A DNA stretch of 64,000 bases from Acidobacteriaceae bacterium TAA 166 (GCA_000421065.1 ATWD01000002.1:930001-994000), one strand, 5' to 3'. Positions 42,289 to 51,616 are shown, numbered from the stretch's first letter. Translations and numbers: made by a program. The notes: generated by a model from the letters alone, not told the origin.

Positions 42289-43527
42289 TCACGATTCGCT
42301 GTCCTTGCTCCGAGCGGCCTCTCGCAACGCCGTAAGCTGCGGGTGTAGAAGCTTTGCCGTGAGTGACCTGGTTAGCGTCTCGATGGCGTCGCGCTGCTCC
42401 GGCGTCAGCGAACCCAGGCGTTTGGCAGAGCGGGCGAGCTCGGCCTCGCGGATTGCCTCGGCACTCTGCTGGAGCGCGACGATGGCCGGTACGGCCCCGC
42501 GGGACTGCACCCTCTGTTCATACTTATCCACCTCGCGGGTGACGATCGTCTCGGCTGCCGCCGCCTCTCGGCTGCGGTCGGCGAGATTCGCAGCAGCAAC
42601 CTGCTGCAGGTCGTCGATGTCGTAGACGAAGCAGCCTTCGACCTCGTTCATGCGAGGATCGACGTCGCGCGGCACGGCGATATCGATGAAGAACATCGGC
42701 CGGTTGCGGCGGCTCTGCAGAAAGTGCTGGCCGTGCGACCGCCCAAAGAGCTTCTGCGGGGCTCCGGTCGAGGTGATGACGATGTCGGCGCGCGCGGCCT
42801 GATCGTAGAGAGCATCAAAGGGGATCACCTGCCCTGCAAACTGCGTGGCCATCCGTTCGGCGCGCTCGAGGGTACGGTTGGTGACCAGGATATTTGAGGC
42901 TCCCTGTTGGATCAGGTGCCGCGCGGCAAGCTCGGACATCTTCCCCGCCCCGACCAACAAGACCGTCTTTCCTTGCAGCGTTCCAAAGATCTTGCGGGCG
43001 AGGTCGACCGCGACCGAGGCGATGGAGACTGAGCTCGAGCCGATCTGCGTCTCCGAACGCACCTTTTTGGCGACGGTAAAGGCACGCTGGATCAGCGAAT
43101 CGAGTGAGCTCGAGACCGCGCCGACCTCGCGGGCGATGGTGTAGGACTCCTTGACCTGGCCGAGGATCTGGGGCTCACCAACGACCATCGAATCAAGCGA
43201 GCTGGCTACGCGGAAGAGATGCCGGACCGCCTCGCGCTCGCGGTACTCGTAGAGATGCGGGGTGAGCGAGGCGGCCGTCACGGAGAAGTATTCCTGAAAG
43301 AATCGGAGCAGGTTGCTCTGAGCGACCGTCTCTTCTTCCTGCAGGATCAGCAACTCCACGCGGTTGCAGGTGGACAGAATCAGCCCTTCACGGATGCCCG
43401 GCTGATGGACCAGGGTGCGGGTGGCGTCGGCCAGCCGTCCCGCAGGAATGGCGATGCGTTCGCGGACCTCGATCGGGGCCGTGGTGTGGTTGATGCCGAC
43501 CAGCACGAGACGTGAGTTCTGGCTCAT
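42289..43527 (-). CDS. hemA: Glutamyl-tRNA reductase
   Basis: First committed step of C5-pathway tetrapyrrole synthesis. The 412-residue enzyme shows LVGINHTTAPIEVRERIAIP, the catalytic cysteine in LILSTCNRVELLI, the NADPH domain VLLVGAGKMSELAARHLIQQ and the dimerisation helix region near the C-terminus. Its start overlaps the stop of the upstream hemX-like gene by 4 bp (ATGA). Confidence 0.95.
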   Translation of the reverse strand: MSQNSRLVLVGINHTTAPIEVRERIAIPAGRLADATRTLVHQPGIREGLILSTCNRVELLILQEEETVAQSNLLRFFQEYFSVTAASLTPHLYEYREREAVRHLFRVASSLDSMVVGEPQILGQVKESYTIAREVGAVSSSLDSLIQRAFTVAKKVRSETQIGSSSVSIASVAVDLARKIFGTLQGKTVLLVGAGKMSELAARHLIQQGASNILVTNRTLERAERMATQFAGQVIPFDALYDQAARADIVITSTGAPQKLFGRSHGQHFLQSRRNRPMFFIDIAVPRDVDPRMNEVEGCFVYDIDDLQQVAAANLADRSREAAAAETIVTREVDKYEQRVQSRGAVPAIVALQQSAEAIREAELARSAKRLGSLTPEQRDAIETLTRSLTAKLLHPQLTALREAARSKDSES

Positions 43528-44339
43528 GGCGCCGTGAACCTGTGGACCGCGGAGAACTGGTTAGCCGACCATACAGCTAGGACGACGAGGAAGACGAATC
43601 CGGAGAGATAGATAGCCCGCCGCCCACGCAGACCGGAGTGCCTCCGGATGTAGATCATGCCGATGTAGGCAAGCCACATCGCAAACGAGAGCAGCACCTT
43701 GGGGTCGAGGAAGTACGAAGGTCCGATGGTCTGTTGGGCGATCAGCGAGCCGATCAGGAGCCCCGCCGTCATGCAGGGCAGGCCGAACAACAACGAACGC
43801 AGGGCGATCTGGTCCGTCGTCTCGAGCGGAGGGAGCCAGGAGGGCCCCGGCGTAGCGTGCTTGGTCTTCAGCGACCGCTCCTGGATCAGGTAAAGCACCG
43901 AAGCCAGCAGAGAGAGGACGAGAGCCGCGTAGGCCGCAAGCAGCAGAGCAATATGCAGAAAGATCCAGCCAGTATGGAACTGCGGGAACGGGATGGCCTC
44001 CTGCCCGGGCCGGAAGGCCGGAATGAGCCCCAGCAGAAAGGAGATGGGAAGCACAAAGACGCCCAGCGAGACTGTTTTGTAGCGCCAGTAGACGATCAGA
44101 AATGCCGCAGCCAGCAAAAGGCCAAGCATCGCCTGGGTCTCATGCGTGTCGACCGGAAGCCGGTGATGCGCGGCATTCAGCATCTCGGCGAGCGACACGA
44201 AGTGGAAGAACATGCCGGCGACCGCGGCCGGGACGGCGATCCTGCTCCATCGCGGACGATCGTAGAGCGCAGCCGGCAGAACCGCGAGCGCGGCGACACC
44301 GTAGAGAAGAACTGCGACTCTGAGCCAGAGGAGGGACAT
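43524..44339 (-). CDS. hemX: HemX/CcsA-type cytochrome c assembly membrane protein
   Basis: A 271-residue protein with about eight membrane helices. Family features include AEMLNAAHHRLPVDTHETQA before helix 3, FHTGWIFLHIALLLAAYAAL and FAMWLAYIGMIYIRRHSGLR. HemX-type proteins coupled to hemA lower GluTR levels in Bacillus, while the wider CcsA family handles heme for cytochrome c. Overlap with hemA favours the HemX-like regulatory role, but this is inference. Confidence 0.88.
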   Translation of the reverse strand: MSLLWLRVAVLLYGVAALAVLPAALYDRPRWSRIAVPAAVAGMFFHFVSLAEMLNAAHHRLPVDTHETQAMLGLLLAAAFLIVYWRYKTVSLGVFVLPISFLLGLIPAFRPGQEAIPFPQFHTGWIFLHIALLLAAYAALVLSLLASVLYLIQERSLKTKHATPGPSWLPPLETTDQIALRSLLFGLPCMTAGLLIGSLIAQQTIGPSYFLDPKVLLSFAMWLAYIGMIYIRRHSGLRGRRAIYLSGFVFLVVLAVWSANQFSAVHRFTAP

Positions 44340-44438
44340 GAAGTTATAAGCCCGGCGAGTGCCGAATCCTCAGTATACCGTTTGTGGAAAGCTATGAGGA
44401 AGCCAGGGGGCCGGGTGCGGTATTCTGGCCATTCTGAA

Positions 44439-47111
44439 ATGACACAGGAGATATCACGGACACTCAACGCAGAAATGGCAGCCCTCTCACCGGCGATGCG
44501 GCAGTATCGCGCGGCCAAGGAGGCCCATCCCGACACCCTTCTCTTCTTCCGCATGGGCGACTTCTACGAACTCTTCTTCGAGGACGCCGTTGTCGCTGCC
44601 CGAGAGCTGCAGCTGACCCTCACCGCCCGGGACAAGGCCAGGAGTGTGCCTATGTGCGGAGTTCCCTACCACGCCGCCGAGACCTACCTGCAGAGACTTC
44701 TGCGCAAGGGCTACCGCATCGCCATCTGCGAGCAGATGGAGGACCCCAAGCTTGCCAAGGGAGTCGTTCGTCGCGAGGTTACCCGCGTTTTGACGCCTGG
44801 TACCGCGCTCGATCCCTCTCTCGGGGCCGAACAGTCGAACTATCTCGCAAGCATCGCCGTAGCTAGAACCGGCACAGCCATGACCTGCGGCGTGGCTCTG
44901 GTCGATCTTTCCACTGGTGAATTCCGCACGACCGAATTTTCCGGCGCCTCCGCCTGGGCGCAGGCCGCCGACGAACTCGGCCGCGTGCGGCCCGTCGAGC
45001 TGCTCTACGGCTCTGGTCTTCTCGGCGGGGTCAATCTTGCAGGCGATGCCGACCAGGAGAGCTCCGCTGGGCTTGACATCATTCGCACTAAGACTCCGCT
45101 CGACGAATGGATCTTCACCGCCGATCACGCCCTTCCTTTGCTGAGAAGCCACTTTCGCGTTCATTCGCTCGACGGCCTGGGGCTGACAGGACACGAGACC
45201 GCTGCCATAGCCGCCGGAGCGTTGCTGCACTACATGCGGTCCACCAAGCAGGGTGGCCTTGAGCACGTGGATGGACTGCGTTTCTACGAGCGATCGAGCT
45301 GCCTTGAGCTCGATGCCGTCAGCGTCCGCAATCTTGAGCTGGTGGAGCCGCTGTTTTCTGGCGAAAGCCAGCAGACCACGCTCTTCTACACCCTCGACGC
45401 CTGCTGTACTCCCATGGGAAAACGGCTTCTGCGCGCGACCTTGCTGCGGCCGTCGAGTGCCCTTACCGAGATCGAGGCTCGCCTCGAGGCGGTCGCCGAA
45501 GCTGAGAACGATCTTCGCCGACGTGAGGATCTCCGTCAGGCCATGAGCGGCCTGCTCGATCTCGAACGCCTGCTGGGGCGCGTCGCGCTGGACTCCGCGG
45601 GGCCGCGCGAGGTCGTCTCGCTCGCCGCTACGCTTCAGTGCCTGCCCGGACTTCTGGCTGCCGCTCAGCAGCTCAAGGCCACACGCTGGAGCGCACTGGC
45701 CGCGGGCTTCGATGCGCTTGAAGACCTGCACGAGATGATCGCGAAGACCATCGCCGACGAGCCTCCGGTCTCGTTCGCCGACGGCGGCGTCATCCGCACG
45801 GGTGTCAACGCAGAACTCGATGAATTGCGCGAACTCAGCCGGAGCGGACGTCAGGCGCTGGTCGCAATTGAAGAACGTGAGCGGCAGCGTACCGGAATTG
45901 CATCGCTCAAAGTTCGCTTCAACAACGTCTTCGGCTACTACATCGAGATCACCAAGGCCAACGCCAAGGCCGTGCCGCCGGACTATGAGCGCAAACAGAC
46001 TCTGGTTAACGCAGAGCGTTTCACCACGCCTGAGCTCAAGGACTACGAGACCAAGATTCTCACCGCGCAGGAGCGATCCGGCGAGATCGAGCGGCGGCTC
46101 TTCCAGGAACTTCGCCGCCAGCTCCTCGACGCCGCGGCCCGTATGCGCGAGACCGCACGCCGAGTCGCCGAGATTGACCTACTCGCCTGCTTCGCCCACC
46201 TCGCTTCGCTACGCGGATGGACCCGGCCTGCGGTCGAGAACAGCGGGCTGCTGGAGTTCTTCGGCGCGCGTCATCCTGTCGTCGAGCGCCGCCTCGAGGA
46301 GTCGGGCACGGGACGCTTCGTTCCGAACTCCGTCCATCTCGACGCCGACGCCGGCCCCTCCATCCTGCTGATCACCGGCCCCAACATGGGCGGCAAGAGC
46401 ACCTACCTACGTCAAGCGGCGTTGCTGGTCATCATCGCCCAGTGCGGATGTTTTGTCCCTGCCGAGCGCATGCGCCTTGGTCTGGTCGATCGCATCTACA
46501 CTCGCATCGGAGCCAGCGACAACGTCGCGCGTGGCCGCTCCACCTTTATGGTGGAGATGACCGAGACCGCAGCCATCCTAAACTCCGCGACCAACCGGTC
46601 CCTGGTGCTGCTCGACGAAATGGGACGCGGCACCGCGACCTACGACGGCCTCTCGCTGGCCTGGGCGACGGTTGAGTATCTGCATAACAGCGTCGGAGCG
46701 CGTACTCTCTTCGCCACGCACTATCACGAACTGACGCTGCTGGCCAACCGGCTGGAGCGGCTCAAGAATCTTCGCGTCACCGTCAAGGAGACCAGCTCCG
46801 GCATCGTCTTCCTGCATTCGATCGAGGCCGGTCCGGCCAACAAGAGCTACGGCATCGAGGTCGCCCGTCTCGCCGGTCTTCCCGCGGGCGTCATCGCGCG
46901 CGCGCGCGAGGTGCTGAAGCTGCATGAGCGCGCCGAAAGCCAGCAAGTTCGCGAGGCTGCAAGCGATCGTATTCCCGCCATGCAGATGTCCATGTTCACG
47001 CCGCTCTCGCAGAAGATCGTCGATCACCTCGCCGAGGTCGACGTCGATGGCCTTACTCCTCGGGAGGCGCTCAATCTAATCGCAGAACTGCAGAAGGAGC
47101 TGAAGGGATGA
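44439..47111 (+). CDS. mutS: DNA mismatch repair protein MutS
   Basis: Recognises mismatches and small loops. From the ATG at 44439 the product has 890 residues. Mismatch-binding domain I carries LLFFRMGDFYELFFEDAVVA (Phe-x-Glu-like FYELF), the lever and clamp domains follow, and the ATPase has Walker A ITGPNMGGKSTYLRQ, Walker B LVLLDEMGRGTATYDGLSLA and signature STFMVEMTETAAIL. Starts at 44394 and 44475 are also in frame, and none has a strong ribosome binding site. anmK overlaps its stop by 4 bp. mutL is not in the window. Confidence 0.96.
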   Translation: MTQEISRTLNAEMAALSPAMRQYRAAKEAHPDTLLFFRMGDFYELFFEDAVVAARELQLTLTARDKARSVPMCGVPYHAAETYLQRLLRKGYRIAICEQMEDPKLAKGVVRREVTRVLTPGTALDPSLGAEQSNYLASIAVARTGTAMTCGVALVDLSTGEFRTTEFSGASAWAQAADELGRVRPVELLYGSGLLGGVNLAGDADQESSAGLDIIRTKTPLDEWIFTADHALPLLRSHFRVHSLDGLGLTGHETAAIAAGALLHYMRSTKQGGLEHVDGLRFYERSSCLELDAVSVRNLELVEPLFSGESQQTTLFYTLDACCTPMGKRLLRATLLRPSSALTEIEARLEAVAEAENDLRRREDLRQAMSGLLDLERLLGRVALDSAGPREVVSLAATLQCLPGLLAAAQQLKATRWSALAAGFDALEDLHEMIAKTIADEPPVSFADGGVIRTGVNAELDELRELSRSGRQALVAIEERERQRTGIASLKVRFNNVFGYYIEITKANAKAVPPDYERKQTLVNAERFTTPELKDYETKILTAQERSGEIERRLFQELRRQLLDAAARMRETARRVAEIDLLACFAHLASLRGWTRPAVENSGLLEFFGARHPVVERRLEESGTGRFVPNSVHLDADAGPSILLITGPNMGGKSTYLRQAALLVIIAQCGCFVPAERMRLGLVDRIYTRIGASDNVARGRSTFMVEMTETAAILNSATNRSLVLLDEMGRGTATYDGLSLAWATVEYLHNSVGARTLFATHYHELTLLANRLERLKNLRVTVKETSSGIVFLHSIEAGPANKSYGIEVARLAGLPAGVIARAREVLKLHERAESQQVREAASDRIPAMQMSMFTPLSQKIVDHLAEVDVDGLTPREALNLIAELQKELKG

Positions 47112-48304
47112 CGAAGCGGCCAAAGAGCATGATCGTCGCAGGCGTGATGAGTGGGACCTCGGCTGACGGCGTCGAGGTGGCGTTGTGCAGGATCACTCCG
47201 TCAACGGCTAACGGACTGCCTCGCATCAAGCTGATTGGAGCAGCCTCCTTTCCCTATCTGAAACCTTTAAGAGCAGCCGTGTTCGCCGCGATGGACGCGA
47301 AAGCTATTTCCGTTGCCGATATCTCCCAATTGAACTGGCGACTTGGCGAGGTCTACGCGGACGCGGTGGAGAGCACCGCGAAGCAGTTCGGCGAGAAGCT
47401 CAATCTGGTCGGATGCCATGGACAGACCATCTATCATCAGGGCGCAGCGAAGAAGTTTCTCGGCAGGCCCGTACGCTCCACATGGCAGATCGGCGAGGCC
47501 GCAGTAATCGCCGAAAAGCTGCGGATTCCGGTCGTCAGCGACTTTCGTCCGGCGGACCTCGCGGCCGGAGGACAAGGCGCGCCTCTGGTTCCCATGCTCG
47601 ATCTCTGCGCCTTTCGCTCCGATAAGGTGAGCCGCATACTGCAAAACCTCGGCGGCATCGCCAACATGACGGCAATCCCAGCGGGTGCGACCGCTGCCGA
47701 CCTTCTCGCCTTCGACTCCGGTCCCTCCAACATGGTCATTGACGTCTGCATGACCAGGCTCTTCGGCAAGGCCTTCGATCGCGGCGGTCAGGTGGCACGA
47801 CGCGGCAAGGTGATCCGTCCTGTTCTCGATCGCTTGCTGCGCGAACCCTACTTCTCAGCTCCTCCCCCCAAGAGCTGCGGCCGCGAAGAGTATGGAGAGA
47901 GATTCACAGATCACTTCATCGCGGCGTGCCGCAAGTCCAGGGCGAGCGACGCCGATATCGTCCGCACCGCAACTGCGCTGAGCTCCGAATCAATCCTTGA
48001 AGCCTACCACAGCTTTGTCTGGCCTCACCTCGGACAGAAGGCTCCTCTCGCCCGCAGCGTGGAGTACATCGTCGCCGGTGGCGGAGCAAAGAATAAAACC
48101 CTGATGGCGATGCTGCGCGAAGGCCTCGACCCCCTCGGCGTGCGCGTCCGCTCGACGGAAGACTTTGGCATTCCTGCACAGGCAAAGGAGGGAGTCGCCT
48201 TTGCTCTGCTGGCGTGGCTCACATGGCAACGCCGACCTGGAAACATCGCCAGCGCGACTGGCGCACTGCGCCCAGTCGTGTTGGGCAAGGTCAGCCACGG
48301 ATGA
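47108..48304 (+). CDS. anmK: Anhydro-N-acetylmuramic acid kinase
   Basis: Phosphorylates and opens 1,6-anhydro-MurNAc released in cell-wall recycling. The 398-residue product has the phosphate loop VAGVMSGTSADGVEVALC, LVGCHGQTIYHQ, ILQNLGGIANMTAIPAG, LAFDSGPSNMVIDVCMTRLF and VAGGGAKNKTLM. It starts at the ATGA shared with the mutS stop, and its own stop overlaps the next gene by 4 bp, so the three are translationally linked. Confidence 0.95.
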   Translation: MTKRPKSMIVAGVMSGTSADGVEVALCRITPSTANGLPRIKLIGAASFPYLKPLRAAVFAAMDAKAISVADISQLNWRLGEVYADAVESTAKQFGEKLNLVGCHGQTIYHQGAAKKFLGRPVRSTWQIGEAAVIAEKLRIPVVSDFRPADLAAGGQGAPLVPMLDLCAFRSDKVSRILQNLGGIANMTAIPAGATAADLLAFDSGPSNMVIDVCMTRLFGKAFDRGGQVARRGKVIRPVLDRLLREPYFSAPPPKSCGREEYGERFTDHFIAACRKSRASDADIVRTATALSSESILEAYHSFVWPHLGQKAPLARSVEYIVAGGGAKNKTLMAMLREGLDPLGVRVRSTEDFGIPAQAKEGVAFALLAWLTWQRRPGNIASATGALRPVVLGKVSHG

Positions 48305-49866
48305 TGGACCTCAGAGATCGAGAGCGCAGCGTAAAAGGGCTTCGTCGTGGTGCAGCCTTGTGCGGGCTCGGTCTTACCCTGCTGACGGGTTGCCACTCGG
48401 CGCCCGTAAGCCCTCGAACCGTCATCATGATCATCGAGAGTAGCCCCAACAATCTCGATCTGCGCCAGGGCACGGACGCGCAATCCGAGCGCGTGGGCAG
48501 CGTAATCTTCGACGCTCTCTTCAAGAAGGACGAGCACTACAACCTGCAGCCCTGGCTCGCCACTCATTGGGAGCAACCCGACACGCTTACTCTCGTGATT
48601 CATCTGCGCGATGGCGTGCGCTTTCACGATGGCCGTCCGCTCGAGGCCGAGGATGTAGCCTGGACGATCCGCAGCATGATCGACGGAACGCTCATCACCG
48701 CGAAGGGAGGGGCCTTCGCGTCCATCGACCGCATCGAGGTTCGCGACCGCCTCACACTTGTGCTCCGGCTGAAGTACCCGGATGCGGGAGTGCTCTTCAA
48801 CATGAGTGACGGTCTCTTTGGCGTCGTTCCACGCGGCGCTGGACGCGACTTCGGTTTGCGTCCAATCGGCACCGGTCCCTTCCGCTTCGTGAGTGCGGTT
48901 CAAGATAAAGAGGTCATCGTCGCGCGCAATCCCGACTACTGGGCCGGTCCTGCGAAGATCGACGGAGTACGTTTCACCGTCATCCCCGACGCCATCACCA
49001 GCGCGCTCGAGCTGCGCAAGGGATCGGCCGATCTGGCCAGCAACGTTCTCACGCTCGACATGATCCACGCGCTCGAGCAAACCAGAAATCTGAAGATCGA
49101 GTCCAATACCAGCTCCATAGCGAACTACGCCAACTTCAACGTCAACGATCCCGTGTTGCGCGATCGTCGCGTACGCCAGGCGATCGCGTGCGCGATGGAC
49201 CGGCAGGCCATCATCGACGCCATCTGGCGCGGACAAGCGAAGCTGGCCAATACGCTGCTGCCCACCAGACACTGGGCCGCCACGACCGATGCCGAGATGG
49301 CACGGTACCCGCACGACGTCGCGCGCGCGGAGAAGCTGTTGGATGAGGCGGGATTTCATCTTGGCCCGGACGGCATCCGCCTGCACCTGACGCTCAAGAC
49401 CTCGACCGATGAGCAGACACGATTGATGGCCGTGATCCTGCAACAGCAGCTGCGTGCTGCAGGAATCAAGCTCGAGATTCGTTCTGCCGAGTTCGGCACG
49501 TTTTATTCGGACGTCACCCGTGGTGCCTTCCAGATGTACGCCCTGCGCTGGATCGGGTCGAACGAAGACCCGTATATCTTCCGCTACACCTACGGCTCAG
49601 AGTCGTTCCCTCCTAAGGGGGCCAATCGCGGTCGTTATGCAAATCCGAAGGTCGATGCCCTCTTGAAGTTGGCCGCTGGAGAGACCGACCAAGGCAAGAG
49701 GCGCGCGGAGTACGTTGAGGTGCAGAAGATTCTTGCCGAAGACCTGCCGGGCATCCCGCTGTGGTATCCCAACAATGAAGTCATCCACTCGCGCAGGATT
49801 GAGGGGGTAAAGCCTGAGGGCTCCGGGAACTTCGACTACCTTCGGGAGATCTCAATCAAGCCTTAA
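48301..49866 (+). CDS. Oligopeptide/dipeptide ABC transporter substrate-binding lipoprotein (family 5)
   Basis: A 521-residue lipoprotein with lipobox LTLLTGCHS and the SBP_bac_5 pattern: FDALFKKDEHYNLQPWLATH, LRDGVRFHDGRPLEAEDVAW, GTGPFRFVSAVQDKEVIVAR, RVRQAIACAMDRQAIIDAIW. It captures peptides for an ABC importer, but no permease or ATPase gene follows. Its start overlaps the anmK stop (ATGA), which hints at a muropeptide ligand, as with E. coli MppA. That specificity is inferred. Confidence 0.9.
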   Translation: MMDLRDRERSVKGLRRGAALCGLGLTLLTGCHSAPVSPRTVIMIIESSPNNLDLRQGTDAQSERVGSVIFDALFKKDEHYNLQPWLATHWEQPDTLTLVIHLRDGVRFHDGRPLEAEDVAWTIRSMIDGTLITAKGGAFASIDRIEVRDRLTLVLRLKYPDAGVLFNMSDGLFGVVPRGAGRDFGLRPIGTGPFRFVSAVQDKEVIVARNPDYWAGPAKIDGVRFTVIPDAITSALELRKGSADLASNVLTLDMIHALEQTRNLKIESNTSSIANYANFNVNDPVLRDRRVRQAIACAMDRQAIIDAIWRGQAKLANTLLPTRHWAATTDAEMARYPHDVARAEKLLDEAGFHLGPDGIRLHLTLKTSTDEQTRLMAVILQQQLRAAGIKLEIRSAEFGTFYSDVTRGAFQMYALRWIGSNEDPYIFRYTYGSESFPPKGANRGRYANPKVDALLKLAAGETDQGKRRAEYVEVQKILAEDLPGIPLWYPNNEVIHSRRIEGVKPEGSGNFDYLREISIKP

Positions 49867-49921
49867 GTTTTGACGGATAGGTTGGCTACACACCAAAAGG
49901 GCACCGTACAACACCACGATG

Positions 49922-49947
49922 TGGTTGCCTATCTAGGCATTCGAACG
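49922..49947. other. Degenerate tRNA-Gln 3'-end copy, candidate att site
   Basis: TGGTTGCC (49922-49929), AGG (49935-49937) and ATTCGAAC (49939-49946) match, in the same orientation and with a one-base gap, the 3' end of tRNA-Gln at 54786 (TGGTTGCCCCCCAGGGATTC followed by GAAC). The middle differs, so it would be a decayed junction or a chance match helped by the conserved T-loop. Confidence 0.3.
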
Positions 49948-50118
49948 TCCCCACCTGATGAACTTGAAGTATCCGGTCAGCGAGGTGTTCGCAGAGGGAC
50001 GTAACATGAGCGTCGGGTTGATGGTATACCGGTTATCCTGTACGGCGTTCACATAAGTGTTACTGTTTCTTGCGACTCCATTGTCCGATACAGAGATGTA
50101 CTGCTGTGGTTGAGTGGC
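49933..50118 (-). pseudogene. Remnant of a TonB-dependent siderophore receptor
   Basis: One open stretch of 61 codons, bounded upstream by TGA, reads QQYISVSDNGVARNSNTYVN then AVQDNRYTINPTLMLRPSAN and TSLTGYF. The Asn-rich segment followed by DNRYTI-P-L-RP-TSLT is the pattern in FhuA/FpvA-type receptors just before the barrel. No signal peptide, plug or full barrel is present. Homology seems to end about 49960. The rest of the gap to 50629 holds no gene I can support; an open frame at 50210-50413 (minus) has no recognisable features. Confidence 0.5.
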
Positions 50119-50629
50119 TCACTGAAATCTGCCGCCCCATGGAACCATTAACACCTTCCGGTCTGGGACTGAATCGGCTGTACCTTCCCCCTTTGCTGCC
50201 TGTGCGCTGTCAGCGGTCACGCAGCGGCACAGCGGGCCGTTTGCCTTGCGCTTGCTCTGGCAGAACCTGGTTCCCAACCGGTGCAACAGGCTTCGGCAAC
50301 GTTGCGATCTCGTATTGAGAACGCTCCCAATACGCCTCTGTATCCGGGACGGTTGGCGTCCCGGCGGCCTTGTCATGGAAGCGGAAGACGGAGACGGAGG
50401 GTGAAATCACCAAAAGTCTTTCTACGTCAAGTGCTGATGTGAGGGCACTTCACTCCAGTAACCTTCTCCAAGAACTATAAGTTGGATGTGTGATCGAAGA
50501 ACTCGCTGCAAACCCACCCGCCCGCAGTCCATGGCGAAACGATGATGCTGAACCTTTGCGCACTGCTTCGGACTGTCTCTGCTATGCAACGACTGAGATA
50601 GCCTCGTTACCATCTCGTATGCTTCTCCT

Positions 50630-51433
50630 ATGAGTATCCCTCGCATCCCAAACCTCTCGCCAGAAGCACAGCAGGTCGAAGAGCGTGCGATTCTGCGAGT
50701 GGAGCAAGAACTCGATGTCCTTGTGAGGGAATATAGGAAGCGATTTGGAGCGATGGTCAGTACGGATTTGGCGCGAGAGTTGTTTGAGGACTACGCAGCT
50801 TCCATCGAAACCAGACTGCGTTTCGCATCAGCAGTCCAGAAGGCCGCCGCCAGAATCGCGGACAAGACTTTTGCGCAGATCCTCTCTGAGCGTGGATCGG
50901 GCATGGCGCTGTTCACGGCTGGCGGAACCGGCGCGGGCAAGACGACCTCTATTCGCTCCACCGGACAAACGGCTGGCCTGCTCACCAACGCCCGCGTCAT
51001 TTACGACAGCAATTTCAATAGCCTCGGGTCTGCGAAAGCGAAGGTTGAATTCGCAATCGCATCGGGTGCAATAGCCGTTGTCATCTTCGTCCACCGGCAT
51101 CCCGTCGAGTCTTATCTGCAAGGCGTTCTGCCGAGGGCACTGGAAGAAGGTCGCACAGTATCCATCAGTGCCCACCTGCGGATGCACCGGGATTCGCTGA
51201 AAACCTTCCTCCGAGTGCAAAGAGCCTTTGCAGAAAACCCAAAAGTGGCATTTACGGTTCTCAACAATACCGGCCATGCGACGGAGGCATTTCCAGCCGA
51301 TATCAGCTATTTGAAGGGTGTAAAATACGATCAGGACGAGATTTTCAACGCCATCAAGGAGGGTTTGGACCATGCCTACAGCCAAGGAAAAATCTCCCAA
51401 GACCTCTACGAGGCGTCATGCGGCGACACGTAA
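50630..51433 (+). CDS. Zeta-toxin-like P-loop NTPase/kinase
   Basis: A 267-residue protein. A helical N-terminal region (residues 1-90, with EERAILRVEQELDVLVREYR) precedes a P-loop core: Walker A FTAGGTGAGKTTSIRS (about 93-108), a second strand with Asp in ARVIYDSNFNSLGSAKAKVE, and a third with IAVVIFVHRHPVESYLQGVL and EEGRTVSISAHLRMHRDSL. The layout resembles zeta-type kinases that phosphorylate UDP-sugars or other small molecules. It lies inside a putative integrative element. No epsilon-type antitoxin precedes it; instead a 63-residue gene overlaps its 3' end. The toxin role is inference. Confidence 0.65.
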   Translation: MSIPRIPNLSPEAQQVEERAILRVEQELDVLVREYRKRFGAMVSTDLARELFEDYAASIETRLRFASAVQKAAARIADKTFAQILSERGSGMALFTAGGTGAGKTTSIRSTGQTAGLLTNARVIYDSNFNSLGSAKAKVEFAIASGAIAVVIFVHRHPVESYLQGVLPRALEEGRTVSISAHLRMHRDSLKTFLRVQRAFAENPKVAFTVLNNTGHATEAFPADISYLKGVKYDQDEIFNAIKEGLDHAYSQGKISQDLYEASCGDT

Positions 51434-51563
51434 AGCAGCGCAGGTGAACGCGAAAAGGGTTCCCGCCCGCTCTGCCGCCCAGCTCGCAGAGGAATCGTGC
51501 GCAGAGATGATTCAGAACCTAAAGAGGAACGTTGCGGGACGGACAGCACGTTCGGTTCTCTGA
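51372..51563 (+). CDS. Very small basic protein overlapping the zeta-like gene
   Basis: A 63-residue protein: a Lys/Arg/Ala/Thr-rich first half (MPTAKEKSPKTSTRRHAATR) and a helical second half (LAEESCAEMIQNLKRNVAGR). It starts inside the last 62 bp of the zeta-like gene in another frame. AAGGAGGG 8 nt before the ATG is the best ribosome binding site in this region and is the main reason to call it real. A terminator follows 26 bp after the stop codon. It could be an antitoxin or nucleic-acid-binding partner; no family recognised. Confidence 0.6.
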   Translation: MPTAKEKSPKTSTRRHAATRKAAQVNAKRVPARSAAQLAEESCAEMIQNLKRNVAGRTARSVL

Positions 51564-51588
51564 CTCTGTAGCCCCATACAAACCCGAC

Positions 51589-51616
51589 AAAGCGCCGCGT
51601 CTGCGGCGCTTTTCTT
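51589..51616 (+). terminator. Intrinsic terminator closing the zeta-like operon
   Basis: AAAGCGCCGC pairs perfectly with GCGGCGCTTT around GTCT and runs into TTTTCTTTT. It is one of the clearest terminators in the window. From here to the insertion sequence at 51827 no gene is supported. Confidence 0.85.

Noticed and set aside
43638..44438. N-terminal extension of the mutS open frame by 267 codons
   Set aside because: It lies opposite the hemX-like gene, has no MutS features, and the family start is near 44439.
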